Assembly: GCF_024171725.1 (NCBI RefSeq)
Contig: NZ_JAMTCG010000003.1
Location: 496,001-560,000, forward strand
DNA length: 64,000 bases
Direction of reading: 5' to 3'
DNA from: Williamsia serinedens
Lineage (GTDB): Bacteria; Actinomycetota; Actinomycetes; Mycobacteriales; Mycobacteriaceae
Part shown: positions 1 through 8,714 of the stretch, piece after piece
Numbering within the stretch: the stretch's first letter is position 1
Layout: every line of letters begins with the position of its first letter
The notes under the pieces: model-generated
The model's database searches: none
Told to the model about the DNA's origin: nothing
The model's input: the letters and a program-made list of their open reading frames with translations, nothing else
Translations under genes and position numbers: made by a program

Positions 1-285
1 CCAGGCGATGAACGCCGCGGCGATCGCGTCGAGGTCGACCGCTCCCGGCGAGAGTCCCGCCGCCACGCCGGTCGCCATCGACGTGTCGTCGGTCCACTGT
101 CCGGGCGCCCAGTCGAACGGGCCGCCACCGATCATGTCGACGACGACGTCCTGCGCCGGGTGGCTGAACTCGTAGCCCGCCCCGACCGCGTCCCCGACCG
201 CGCTCCCCAGCAGGGCACCGACGGCTCGATCCCGCTGCTCCTCATCCAGCTGCATGGTCGCGATCATGCCCTGCGAGTCGGACAT
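1..285 (-). CDS. ADP-ribosylglycohydrolase family protein (N-terminal part)
   Basis: Only the first 95 codons are present; the gene continues past the left edge of the window. The family (DraG/ARH-like) removes ADP-ribose from modified proteins or small molecules using two Mg ions. The N-terminus shows the hallmark glycine-rich helix (GALLGSAVGDAVGAGYEF, about residues 23-40) and the metal-binding segment GQWTDDTSMA (about 62-71), whose Thr-Asp-Asp supplies metal ligands. The start is the ATG at 285; an internal Met at residue 7 or 11 is also possible. It is transcribed away from the amino-acid permease. Family assignment is firm, the substrate is unknown. Confidence 0.85.
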   Translation of the reverse strand, partial: MSDSQGMIATMQLDEEQRDRAVGALLGSAVGDAVGAGYEFSHPAQDVVVDMIGGGPFDWAPGQWTDDTSMATGVAAGLSPGAVDLDAIAAAFIAW

Positions 286-324
286 TTTCGCCCGGTTGGC
301 GCGGTACACGTCGGCCAACCGGAC

Positions 325-1842
325 ATGCGCAGTAGCGTCAGGTCGGTGGGCATATTGCGGACGAAGAGCGTCGAGGCCATCAACCGCGACGTCGAGAGCG
401 GTGCCGGCGACGGCGAGAGCAGAGGCCTGAAGAAATCCCTCACCACCCGCGACCTCGTCGGCTTCGGCGTCGGCATCGTGATCGGGACCGGCATCTTCAC
501 CCTCACCGGCATCCAGGCCAAGGAGAACGCCGGCCCGGCGGTGGTCATCTCGTTCCTCGTCGCCGGGATCGTGAGCATGCTCGCCGCGGTCTGTTACGCC
601 GAACTCGCGTCGTCGGTCCCCACGGCGGGCAGCGCGTACACCTACGCCTACGCGACGCTCGGCGAGGTCTTCGCCTGGATCATCGGCTGGGATCTCGTCC
701 TGGAGTTCGCACTCGGCGCCGCAGTCGTCGCCCGCAGCTGGTCGGGCTATCTCGCCGACCTCTTCGACCTGCCGAAGTCGCTCTTCACCGAGGACGCGAC
801 CGTGAACATCGGCGCGGTCGCGCTCGTCCTGGTGCTCGGCACGATCGCCGCCGTCGGCGTGAAGGAGTCCGCACGGGTCACGAACACCCTGGTGCTGGTG
901 AAGGTGGCGATCTCGGTGTTCATCATCGTCGTCGGCGCGTTCTTCGTGACGAAGGCGAACCTGGTGCCGTTCGTCCCGAGATCGGAGCCCTCGACGGAGT
1001 CGGTGAGCACGTTGAAGCAGCCACTGCTGCAATGGATCGGCGGTTTCGAGCCGGCGACGTTCGGCGTCGCGGGGATCTTCACCGCGGCCGCGGTCGTGTT
1101 CTTCGCCTACACCGGGTTCGAGGCGGTCGCGAACCTCAGCGAGGAGACACGCAACCCGTCGCGCGACATCCCCCGCGCGCTGCTCATCGTCCTGGGCCTG
1201 TGCACGACGCTGTACGTGCTCGTCGCGTTCGTCGTGACCGGCATGCAGAAGTACACCGGCCTCGACGCGAGCGCCCCCATCGCGAAGGCGTTCGACGCCA
1301 ACGACGCGAGTTGGGCCGGCACGCTCATCGCGATCGCGGCGGTCGCCGGTCTCACCTCGGTGACGCTGGTCGACATCATCGCCATGAGCCGTATCGGCTT
1401 CGCCCTCGGCCGCGACGGTCTCCTGCCGCAGGCGGTCGCGAAGTCGCACCCCCGGTTCGGGACGCCGTTCCGGTTCACCGTCGGGACGACGATCTTCGTC
1501 GCCGTCCTCGGCGGTCTGGTCCCCCTGGCCGATCTGTCCGAGATGGTGAGCATCGGAACGCTGTTCGCCTTCCTCGTCGTGTCCATCGCGGTTCCGGTGC
1601 TGCGGCGGACCAAGCCCGACCTGACGCGCCCCTTCCGGGTGCCCTTCTCCCCCGTCGTGCCGATCGTCTCCGCCCTGGCGTGCATCTACCTCATGACGAA
1701 CCTCGTGGTGGAGACCTGGCTCCGGTTCCTCGTGTGGCTGCTGATCGGCCTGCTCATCTACGTCTTCTACGGACGACGGCACGCCCGCCTCGCCGGCGGC
1801 GACACGACACCGGCCACTGTGGCGGAGACCACCGCGGACTGA
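325..1842 (+). CDS. APC-superfamily amino acid permease (cationic amino acid transporter type)
   Basis: Inner-membrane amino-acid transporter of about 505 residues with 12 or more hydrophobic segments. The first membrane helix carries the APC signature GFGVGIVIGTGIFTLTG, the unwound Gly-rich region that binds the substrate backbone, followed by a GSAYTYAYATLGE-like segment typical of the CAT/YfnA subgroup. The frame stays open upstream to position 160, but the ATG at 325 (or GTG at 346) fits the family length, and upstream codons overlap the divergent glycohydrolase gene. Substrate specificity cannot be read from the sequence. Confidence 0.85.
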   Translation: MRSSVRSVGILRTKSVEAINRDVESGAGDGESRGLKKSLTTRDLVGFGVGIVIGTGIFTLTGIQAKENAGPAVVISFLVAGIVSMLAAVCYAELASSVPTAGSAYTYAYATLGEVFAWIIGWDLVLEFALGAAVVARSWSGYLADLFDLPKSLFTEDATVNIGAVALVLVLGTIAAVGVKESARVTNTLVLVKVAISVFIIVVGAFFVTKANLVPFVPRSEPSTESVSTLKQPLLQWIGGFEPATFGVAGIFTAAAVVFFAYTGFEAVANLSEETRNPSRDIPRALLIVLGLCTTLYVLVAFVVTGMQKYTGLDASAPIAKAFDANDASWAGTLIAIAAVAGLTSVTLVDIIAMSRIGFALGRDGLLPQAVAKSHPRFGTPFRFTVGTTIFVAVLGGLVPLADLSEMVSIGTLFAFLVVSIAVPVLRRTKPDLTRPFRVPFSPVVPIVSALACIYLMTNLVVETWLRFLVWLLIGLLIYVFYGRRHARLAGGDTTPATVAETTAD

Positions 1843-1950
1843 CCTCGCGCGAGCGGTCTGCCCGGAGACGCGCACGTACACTCGGATCGTTAGCGGTACT
1901 CACTACCGCGGCAATTCCGACATCCGCTCCGGCACAGCGAGGCTCGCCGC

Positions 1951-3207
1951 ATGACGACCCCACCGAAGGTCGACCGTCCCGGGATGGTCGTCGTCCTCGA
2001 CCACACCGCACCGTCGCCGACGCTCGACATCGTCGTACCCGTGTACAACGAGGCGGCCGGCCTCGAGCGCTGCGTGCGCCGATTGGCATCCCATCTGCGG
2101 ACGTCGGTGCCCTTCTCGGCCCGGATCACCATCGCGGACAACGCGAGCACCGACGGGACACTCGCCGTCGCGCGGTCCCTCGCCGAACGCATCGACGGTG
2201 TGCGCGCCGTCCACCTCGACGACAAGGGGCGCGGCCGAGCGCTGAACGCCACCTGGCGGGACAGCGACGCCGAGGTCGTCTGCTACATGGACGTCGACCT
2301 CTCGACCGACCTCAACGCGCTCGTGCCCCTGGTCGCACCGCTGCTGTCGGGTCACTCCGACATCGCAATCGGCTCGCGACTGTCGCACTCGTCACGCGTC
2401 GTGCGGGGCGCCAAGCGCGAGATCATCTCCCGCAGTTACAACCTGATCCTCCGCACCGCACTGCGGACCCACTTCCGCGACGCCCAATGCGGTTTCAAGG
2501 CGATGCGGGCCGACGTCGCCCGACGCCTGCTCCCGCTCGTCGCCGACACCGGGTGGTTCTTCGACACCGAGGTGCTGGTCCTGGCCGAGCGCGTCGGCCT
2601 CCGCATCGCGGAGATCCCGGTCGACTGGGTCGACGACCCCGACTCGAAGGTCGACATCGTCCGCACCGCCACCGACGACCTCCGGGGGTGCTGGCGGGTC
2701 GCGCGGGCCATCAGCCGCGGCGACCTGCCCATCGCGGAACTGCGGCGGACGATCGGACGCGACCGCCTCGACGAGCCCGAGGTCACCGGCGTCCCGCGCG
2801 GGATGATCGGGCACCTGGTGCGATTCGGGATCATCGGTGTCGCCTCGACGATCGGCTTCGCCGTGCTGTACCTGCTGCTCCATCCCGTCGTCGGCGCGCA
2901 GCCGGCGAACTTCCTCGCCCTCCTCGTCACGGCGGTGCTGAACACGTGGGCCAACCGCGCCTTCACCTTCGGTGTGCGAGGCCGCGACGGAGCGGCCGGC
3001 CACCACGTGCAGGGCATCGCGATCTTCCTCGTGGGATGGGCCATCTCCGCCGGCGCGCTCTACGTCCTGCACGTCGATTTCCCGCACGCCGACAAGCACG
3101 TCGACCTCACCGTGCTCATCGTCGCCAACCTCGTCGCGACGGTGATCCGCTTCGTCGCGCTGCGATGGGTGTTCCGCAAGCACCTCACGACAGGGGCCTC
3201 CGCATGA
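1951..3207 (+). CDS. GT2 glycosyltransferase fused to GtrA-like membrane domain
   Basis: 418 residues. Residues about 25-270 form a family-2 (dolichol-phosphate-mannose-synthase-like) transferase: DIVVPVYNEAAGLERC nucleotide-binding start, the metal-binding DVDLS motif near 110, and a QCGFKAMRADVA segment typical of polyprenyl-phosphate glycosyltransferases. Residues about 285-410 hold four membrane helices of the GtrA type, thought to flip or dock the lipid-linked sugar. It probably loads a sugar on polyprenyl phosphate at the inner face of the membrane. Its stop overlaps the start of the next gene by 4 bases (ATGA), so the two are translationally coupled, as in ykcC-ykcB-type operons. Confidence 0.87.
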   Translation: MTTPPKVDRPGMVVVLDHTAPSPTLDIVVPVYNEAAGLERCVRRLASHLRTSVPFSARITIADNASTDGTLAVARSLAERIDGVRAVHLDDKGRGRALNATWRDSDAEVVCYMDVDLSTDLNALVPLVAPLLSGHSDIAIGSRLSHSSRVVRGAKREIISRSYNLILRTALRTHFRDAQCGFKAMRADVARRLLPLVADTGWFFDTEVLVLAERVGLRIAEIPVDWVDDPDSKVDIVRTATDDLRGCWRVARAISRGDLPIAELRRTIGRDRLDEPEVTGVPRGMIGHLVRFGIIGVASTIGFAVLYLLLHPVVGAQPANFLALLVTAVLNTWANRAFTFGVRGRDGAAGHHVQGIAIFLVGWAISAGALYVLHVDFPHADKHVDLTVLIVANLVATVIRFVALRWVFRKHLTTGASA

Positions 3208-5147
3208 CCGCCGTCCTCGACCGTCCCACGCGGCGAACGGATCCCGCACCGGAGGACCCCTCGCGTGCCCACGCACTCGGCCTGGCGCTGCTGCTCGTCG
3301 GAACCGGGGTGCTGTACCTCTGGGATCTGTCGATCAACCGGTACGCCAACGACTTCTACACCGCCGCGATCCAGGCGGGCTCGCAGAGCTGGAAGGCGTG
3401 GTTCTTCGGCTCGTCCGACGCCGCGAACTCGATCACCGTCGACAAACCGCCGCTGTCGCTGTGGATCCCCGGTCTCGCGGTCCGCCTGTTCGGGCTGAAC
3501 TCGTGGGCCGTGCTCGTCCCCCAGGCGCTCATGGGCGTCGCGACCGTGGCGATCGTGTACGCGATCGGGCGGCGGCTCGCGGGTCCGTCGGCCGGGCTGC
3601 TCGCGGGCCTCGTCATGGCCGTGACACCGGTGATGGTCGTCGTGTCCCGCTTCGACAACCCCGACGCGCTGCTCGTCCTGCTGCTCACCGCGGCGGCGTG
3701 GGCGACGGTGCGCATCCTCGACGACGGTCGCCTGCGCTGGGCGGTGCTCGCAGGCGGGCTGCTCGGTCTCGCGTTCCTCACCAAGCAGTTGCAGGCTCTG
3801 GTCGTGGTCCCGGCGATGGCGATCGCCTTCCTCGTGTTCGCGGCGGCACCGGTCCGGCGGAGGATCCTCACGCTGGTGGCCGCGCTCGGGGCGCTCGTCG
3901 TCGGTGCGGGCTGGTGGGTGCTGGCGGTCGAGGTGTGGCCCGCATCGTCGCGCCCGTACATCGGCGGAACGCAACACAACTCGATCATCGAGCTCACCGT
4001 CGGGTACAACGGCCTCGGGCGCGTCACCGGGGACGAGTCGAGCGGGATCGGTGGGGCACCGGGTGGCGGCGCCGGCCACTTCTCGGCGATGTTCGGTGGT
4101 CACACCGGCCCGCTGCGCATGTTCTCCCCCGCCGTCGGCGGTCAGGTCGCCTGGCTCATCCCTGCCGCGCTCATCCTGGGCGTCCTCGCGATCGTGCTGC
4201 GCGGTCGTGCGTCCCGCACCGGCCCGGAGCGTGCCTCGCTCGTGTTCGCCGGGCTGTGGCTCGTGACCACCGCGGCGCTGCTGAGCTCCATGGCGGGGAT
4301 CTTCCACCCGTATTACACGCTTGCCTTCGCGCCGCCGATCGCGATCCTCGTCGGGGTGGGCTCGATTCGCGGGTGGCAGGCGCGTCGGCGTCCCTGGGTG
4401 CGAGCGACGCTCATCGCGACGGTGGTCGTCACCGCGGTGGTCGCGGTCGTCTTCCTGCGTCGGACACCGCAGTTCGCCGGCTGGCTCTCCTGGGCGATCG
4501 TGATCGCCGCCGCGCTCGCCGTCCTCGCGGTGCTCGTCGACGTCCTCCGGCCGACCCGACTCGTCGCGGTCGCCGGCCTTTCCACCGTCCTCGTCGTCGC
4601 CCTGGCCGGGCCGGTCGCCTACAGCCTCGACACCGTGGCCACGCCCCGGGTCGGTGGGCTCGTCAGCGCCGGCCCTCGCGTCGGATCAGGATTCGGGTTC
4701 GACCCGACCGAAGGTCGCACCGGGACAGCGCGGTCGCAGGCGTTCCCGATCCCCGGCGGCCAGGCCGCGCTGCAGGCAGCGCGCCGCGCGTTCACCGGAG
4801 AGGCGCCACCGCGGGCGGTCGTGGATCTCCTGGGCCAGGACGCCGGCCGCCATCGCTGGGTCGCCGCGTCGGTGAGCTCGCTGTCGGCCGCCGGGTATCA
4901 GCTGGCGACAGGCCGTCCCGTGATGCCGGTCGGCGGGTTCGCGGGCAGCGACCCGTCGCCCACGCTCGCGCAGTTCCAGGCAGACGTCGCCGCAGGGCGC
5001 ATCCACTGGTTCATCGGCGGGTTCGCCGGCTTCGGCGGCCGCGCCGCCGACCGACCGTCGACCCAGATCACCCAGTGGGTGACAACGCATTTCACCCCAC
5101 GCACCGTCGACGGCGTGACGCTCTACGACCTGACTGGACGCAGATGA
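3204..5147 (+). CDS. GT39/ArnT-like membrane glycosyltransferase
   Basis: 647-residue polytopic membrane protein of the PMT_2/ArnT-like superfamily (YkcB-like). An N-terminal helix is followed by an external loop with the conserved ITVDKPPLSLW motif (about residues 79-89), the acidic catalytic/docking region of this fold, and then about ten more helices; a glycine-rich extracellular loop lies near residues 270-300 and a soluble C-terminal domain at about 480-647. It likely moves the sugar from the lipid carrier made by the preceding GT2-GtrA protein to an envelope acceptor outside the membrane. The acceptor is unknown. The ATG at 3204 overlaps the previous stop codon. Confidence 0.85.
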   Translation: MTAVLDRPTRRTDPAPEDPSRAHALGLALLLVGTGVLYLWDLSINRYANDFYTAAIQAGSQSWKAWFFGSSDAANSITVDKPPLSLWIPGLAVRLFGLNSWAVLVPQALMGVATVAIVYAIGRRLAGPSAGLLAGLVMAVTPVMVVVSRFDNPDALLVLLLTAAAWATVRILDDGRLRWAVLAGGLLGLAFLTKQLQALVVVPAMAIAFLVFAAAPVRRRILTLVAALGALVVGAGWWVLAVEVWPASSRPYIGGTQHNSIIELTVGYNGLGRVTGDESSGIGGAPGGGAGHFSAMFGGHTGPLRMFSPAVGGQVAWLIPAALILGVLAIVLRGRASRTGPERASLVFAGLWLVTTAALLSSMAGIFHPYYTLAFAPPIAILVGVGSIRGWQARRRPWVRATLIATVVVTAVVAVVFLRRTPQFAGWLSWAIVIAAALAVLAVLVDVLRPTRLVAVAGLSTVLVVALAGPVAYSLDTVATPRVGGLVSAGPRVGSGFGFDPTEGRTGTARSQAFPIPGGQAALQAARRAFTGEAPPRAVVDLLGQDAGRHRWVAASVSSLSAAGYQLATGRPVMPVGGFAGSDPSPTLAQFQADVAAGRIHWFIGGFAGFGGRAADRPSTQITQWVTTHFTPRTVDGVTLYDLTGRR

Positions 5148-5198
5148 ACGCGACGACCGACTTCGGTGCTTCTGCGTTTTTCCCAAGTACAGTCGCGG

Positions 5199-6629
5199 TC
5201 AGACGGGGTTTGCGGTCGGCTGATCAGGCTGGCGGAATAAGGTTTCCTGCGCCGGACTCCCAATCGAGACGGGCTGCCCGTATGACTGGAACGCCGCGAC
5301 TTCCACGCCGTACTGTTCGAACAGCGCACCCACCCGAACGACATCGGCCGTCGTGACTGGGCCTCTGATAGCCGCGTCGTCCGCGCCGGACGCTGCGATC
5401 ACTCCTGCTTCGAGGCCACACCCGAATTCGCTTGCGGGACCGAAAAGCCCCGCTCCGTCCCCGTAATTGTAGGGAACGCCCTGGGTCATAGAGCCATCGC
5501 GAGTGAGGAAGCTGTCTCGAGAGCCATCGCTTCCGACTACCCACACGAGCACACCGTTTCGGGCTTCCACCTGGTGTCGGTGGAACGAGCCCGGTTGACT
5601 GTCGTCGACAATGACTTTGTTGGCCAAGTCGATGGGCATGTCGTCATCGGCTTCGATGACGTCGAGGTCTACGTAACCCGTGATTGCAGAGATCGTCACC
5701 GCGCAACGCTCAAGAACGCTTCTCACCGATTCACGAACGCATACGCGGCTACCGAGGCGAGCACGCAACCGCGCCGTCCTGTCGGCTCGTACGTCGAACA
5801 CATTGAGACGGACCTTCGGGTTCGTCGACAATAGGTATTCGCATGTTGCGCCACCGATCGACCCGCCGGCGCCCAGAACCCCGATCTCGTTCTCGGGATA
5901 TCCGAAGTCCTTGGTTAGACGATTCACCGTCTCACAGACAAGGAACACCGTGCCGCCGTGTCCGGTTGTCGTGACTCTGTTTTCGCTGTTCGCGAAATCT
6001 TTCAGAGTGGCTCCGAACCGGGTTATCTGCGGGAGCAGCGCACCGAGCCCGATCACGCGAGCGCCCAGACGATGAGCAAACGCTATGGAAGACGAAAGGT
6101 TTTGGTCCGCGACTGTCTGAGCGGCGCTTGGCGACAGATGCATCATCATGTCCGCATACAGAGGAGCGATCATGACGGCACCTCTTCGTATCCGATCATT
6201 ACTCGCCGTATAGGTGTCAACCAGTAAAGGGGGTAGGCCGATTTGCGCCCTCATGCGAATCCACGGCGACACCGAAAACCCAGGGATTGCCAGCGGCACA
6301 TGGTATCGAGACTCGCTCGCATACTCGTCCGCGTCGAAACTGCTCGCCCGTCGTGTCACCAAGAAGACACGCTCCAGATCGGCAGGGCTCGACGACTCGT
6401 AAGCGTCAAATGTGTTATGGTAGAAACGAATAGATGCCTCGTGCGCAAGGCGAACAAGCGGCGGGTTCGCATCCGTCTCAGCAAGAATCGCCGCAGCTAG
6501 TTCATCGACCCTTCGAAGCGATTGCTCACGTGAGAATGCCGAGTAATCAGGCACGCCGTCCCACAGGTCGCTCCCGGACTGCAGACAGAGCTGAACATTT
6601 CGACACTGCTCGTCCATCGCCGTCGTCAT
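5199..6629 (-). CDS. acyl-ACP-reductase-like NAD(P)-dependent oxidoreductase
   Basis: 476 residues from the ATG at 6629. The C-terminal half has a Rossmann nucleotide-binding segment (IGVLGAGGSIGGATCEYLL) preceded by GLGALLPQITRFG and TTTGHGGTVFLVCETVNRL. By eye this order matches cyanobacterial long-chain acyl-ACP reductase (AAR), which makes fatty aldehydes, including its G-ATGDIGS nucleotide loop and the threonine-rich stretch before it. The AAR catalytic Cys is not obvious here, so the reaction is uncertain. The N-terminal about 130 residues have no recognised match. The gene is more AT-rich than its neighbours, suggesting transfer. It is coupled by an ATGA overlap to a small membrane ORF upstream. 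Confidence 0.6.
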   Translation of the reverse strand: MTTAMDEQCRNVQLCLQSGSDLWDGVPDYSAFSREQSLRRVDELAAAILAETDANPPLVRLAHEASIRFYHNTFDAYESSSPADLERVFLVTRRASSFDADEYASESRYHVPLAIPGFSVSPWIRMRAQIGLPPLLVDTYTASNDRIRRGAVMIAPLYADMMMHLSPSAAQTVADQNLSSSIAFAHRLGARVIGLGALLPQITRFGATLKDFANSENRVTTTGHGGTVFLVCETVNRLTKDFGYPENEIGVLGAGGSIGGATCEYLLSTNPKVRLNVFDVRADRTARLRARLGSRVCVRESVRSVLERCAVTISAITGYVDLDVIEADDDMPIDLANKVIVDDSQPGSFHRHQVEARNGVLVWVVGSDGSRDSFLTRDGSMTQGVPYNYGDGAGLFGPASEFGCGLEAGVIAASGADDAAIRGPVTTADVVRVGALFEQYGVEVAAFQSYGQPVSIGSPAQETLFRQPDQPTANPV

Positions 6630-6790
6630 ACGGCCGGCACCTCGGCGGGAGCTGGGGTCGGCCGTGCGGTCTGGGTGGAGCTCGCGCGTCTGATCCGTCC
6701 CGCCGTCATCAGGCCAGACAAATGCCACACCGCAGCAAACGGCACCGAGATGAGGCCGTACAACACGCGGTCGCGAATCTGTTGTCGCAT
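6626..6790 (-). CDS. small putative membrane protein, 54 residues
   Basis: Short ORF starting at ATG 6790 with an N-terminal basic stretch and one hydrophobic segment (about residues 10-29) followed by a Pro/Ala/Thr-rich tail. Its stop codon overlaps the ATG of the acyl-ACP-reductase-like gene (ATGA, 6626-6629), the usual sign of translational coupling. No family recognised. It could be a membrane anchor or simply a leader ORF for the oxidoreductase. Confidence 0.45.
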   Translation of the reverse strand: MRQQIRDRVLYGLISVPFAAVWHLSGLMTAGRIRRASSTQTARPTPAPAEVPAV

Positions 6791-6903
6791 AGCATGGAGT
6801 ATTAGGGCGGAGACGAAGGGTTCAGAAGCCTCTGTTCACATGACAGGCCACACCTTCGCCGTGAACAAACTTGGGCGGGACTCCTACGCTCGTTCCTGGC
6901 GCA

Positions 6904-8373
6904 TCAGTTCGTGCGGATGTGCATGAGGTCGACGTTGTAGGACGTGTACGTCGTCGCCGTGAAGTAGAGATCCTTGTCCGTCGACCAGGGGTGCATGAAC
7001 CCGCCGTAGAGCTGCGGGTACTGCGCCGACGACATCAGCAGGGTCGGCTCCGACCACAGGCCCTGCGGCGACTTCGACTGCCGCAGCACGATCCCGCCGC
7101 GCAGGACGTCGAGATAGGTGGCCTGCCACAGCTGCGCGGCGGCGTCGTACCGGACCGACAGCTCGCCGGTGGGCCCGCCGAACAGCGGCGTCGCCTGGTC
7201 GCCGTTGGCGGTCGGCCGCCAGGTTCCGTCGACCCAGTACTGGTAGGCGGTCTTGTTCAGCACGTCCGACGCCGGGACGCGGGCGAGCGCGGTGGTGCCG
7301 AGACGCCCGTTCGGGGTGCCGAACATGTAGACGTAGCCGTTCGCCGGGACCATCGACGAGACCTGGAACTTGGACTGGCCGAAGAAGTTGTCCCACCGCG
7401 CGTACTGCGAGTTGGTCCACGTCGACCCGCCGTCGTCCGACCACGCGAGACCGCCGTAGTTGGTGAACCACTGGCCGGGCAGCGTGAAGTTGTTGATCGA
7501 CATGTAGCTCAGGTACTGCCGGTTGCCGACCGCGAAACCCGATGTGGGGATGACGGTCTGCTCCACGTAGTTGATCTTCCGGCTCGCGATCACCTCGGCA
7601 GCGTGGCAGCGGCTGTCCTGCACCATCGAGTCGATGCTCAGACCCTTGGCCAGGTTCTTGTTCGTCGAGAAGCCCAGGGTGTTCGACCGCCAGTCACCAC
7701 CGTTGGCGCCCGGGGGCCGGAAGCCCTTGCCGAACGTGTCACCGAAGGCCACGGCGACCTTGTCCGGCGTCGCCTGCCACATGATCCCGAGGTCGGTGCC
7801 GTTCACCTGGTAGCGCTTGTCGGTACGGCTCGTCGACCCGTGGCCCGTCACCTGAGCGACGTAGGACAGTCCGCCCGCGCGGGGATTGCCCGGCTTCGCG
7901 GTGACGGCACCCCGCTCGGCCGCGGGGTTCTGCAGCGGCGGACGCGCCTGCGGGGCCGGCGGCGTCCCGCCCGGGACCGGCACCGGGATGGTCGCGATCG
8001 GGCGCGGGGTGAAGGTGATCTTCGGGACGGCGATCGAGCCGGATCCGGAGCCGACGGACGCCGCGGGCGGCGGCGGATCGGTGATGTCCGGGCACGGGTC
8101 CTTACAGGGGTCCTTCGGCGCGGGCGGCGACGGGATCCGCCTGCGGGAGTTCTGCGGACCGAACTGCGGGACTGGCTTGAATTGCAGGTACGGGAGACCG
8201 AAGTCGATGCGCGGGGGCAGCGGGCTGCCCGGTCGCGGCGGCTGCGGGAGGTCGTTCACGCACCCCGAACTGGGGAGCACCGCGGCCGCCGCAGGCGCTG
8301 CGACCGCGGGCGCGGCGATCGCGAAAGGAACCAGAGCGGCCCCGGCCATGGCCGCGTACAGGGTTCGACGCAT
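6904..8373 (-). CDS. secreted DUF4185 protein
   Basis: 489 residues from the ATG at 8373. A signal peptide (MRRTLYAAMAGAALVPF, then Ala-rich to about residue 30) is followed by a proline-rich, low-complexity region to about 180 and a C-terminal DUF4185-type domain. That domain has the repeated aromatic/Asp strands of a beta-propeller (for example WSDDGGSTW, resembling an Asp-box). Members occur as exported proteins of mycolate actinobacteria, with no proven function. Codons upstream of 8373 lack a signal peptide and are less likely to be coding. Confidence 0.78.
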   Translation of the reverse strand: MRRTLYAAMAGAALVPFAIAAPAVAAPAAAAVLPSSGCVNDLPQPPRPGSPLPPRIDFGLPYLQFKPVPQFGPQNSRRRIPSPPAPKDPCKDPCPDITDPPPPAASVGSGSGSIAVPKITFTPRPIATIPVPVPGGTPPAPQARPPLQNPAAERGAVTAKPGNPRAGGLSYVAQVTGHGSTSRTDKRYQVNGTDLGIMWQATPDKVAVAFGDTFGKGFRPPGANGGDWRSNTLGFSTNKNLAKGLSIDSMVQDSRCHAAEVIASRKINYVEQTVIPTSGFAVGNRQYLSYMSINNFTLPGQWFTNYGGLAWSDDGGSTWTNSQYARWDNFFGQSKFQVSSMVPANGYVYMFGTPNGRLGTTALARVPASDVLNKTAYQYWVDGTWRPTANGDQATPLFGGPTGELSVRYDAAAQLWQATYLDVLRGGIVLRQSKSPQGLWSEPTLLMSSAQYPQLYGGFMHPWSTDKDLYFTATTYTSYNVDLMHIRTN

Positions 8374-8497
8374 CACCGGTCTCGTCCTCTTCGTGCATCG
8401 GCAATTCAGACGGCTGAACCTAACACGGGTACAGGCGGTGCACGAGGGGACGATGAGACTCGAGTACATATAGCGGACAAACCGTCATACTCGACGG

Positions 8498-8704
8498 GTG
8501 CAGACCTGGCTGATCATCGTCATCGTCGTGATCGTGGTGTCCGTGCTGGTGGGAGCGATCCGCCCGGCGATCCGATTCGCCCGGTCGACCCCTCCTCCGA
8601 CCCCCGAGGGCTGGTATCCCGATCTGCACGATCCGTCGATCGAGCGCTACCACGACGGCGAGGGATGGACAGAACAGACGCGTCCGAACCCCGAGGAGTC
8701 CTGA
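8498..8704 (+). CDS. small membrane protein with DUF2510 domain
   Basis: 68 residues from a GTG at 8498. One N-terminal membrane helix (residues about 4-22) is followed by a short cytoplasmic-type DUF2510 motif, GWYPDLHDPSIERYHDGEGW, with the conserved Trp/Tyr/Asp pattern. The domain is common in actinobacterial membrane proteins, with no established role. It starts 125 bases from the divergent DUF4185 gene and ends 11 bases before the convergent AmiC-like gene. Confidence 0.7.
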   Translation: MQTWLIIVIVVIVVSVLVGAIRPAIRFARSTPPPTPEGWYPDLHDPSIERYHDGEGWTEQTRPNPEES

Positions 8705-8714
8705 CCGCCGACCC

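Noticed and set aside
1032-3203. In-frame extension of the GT39-like gene upstream to 1032
   Set aside because: It covers the permease and the GT2-GtrA gene in another frame, is Arg/Pro-rich, and the ATG at 3204 gives the correct family N-terminus.
5150-5185. Possible terminator with AACGC/GCGTT arms and a T-run after the GT39-like gene
   Set aside because: Arms are only five bases with a long loop; too weak to list.
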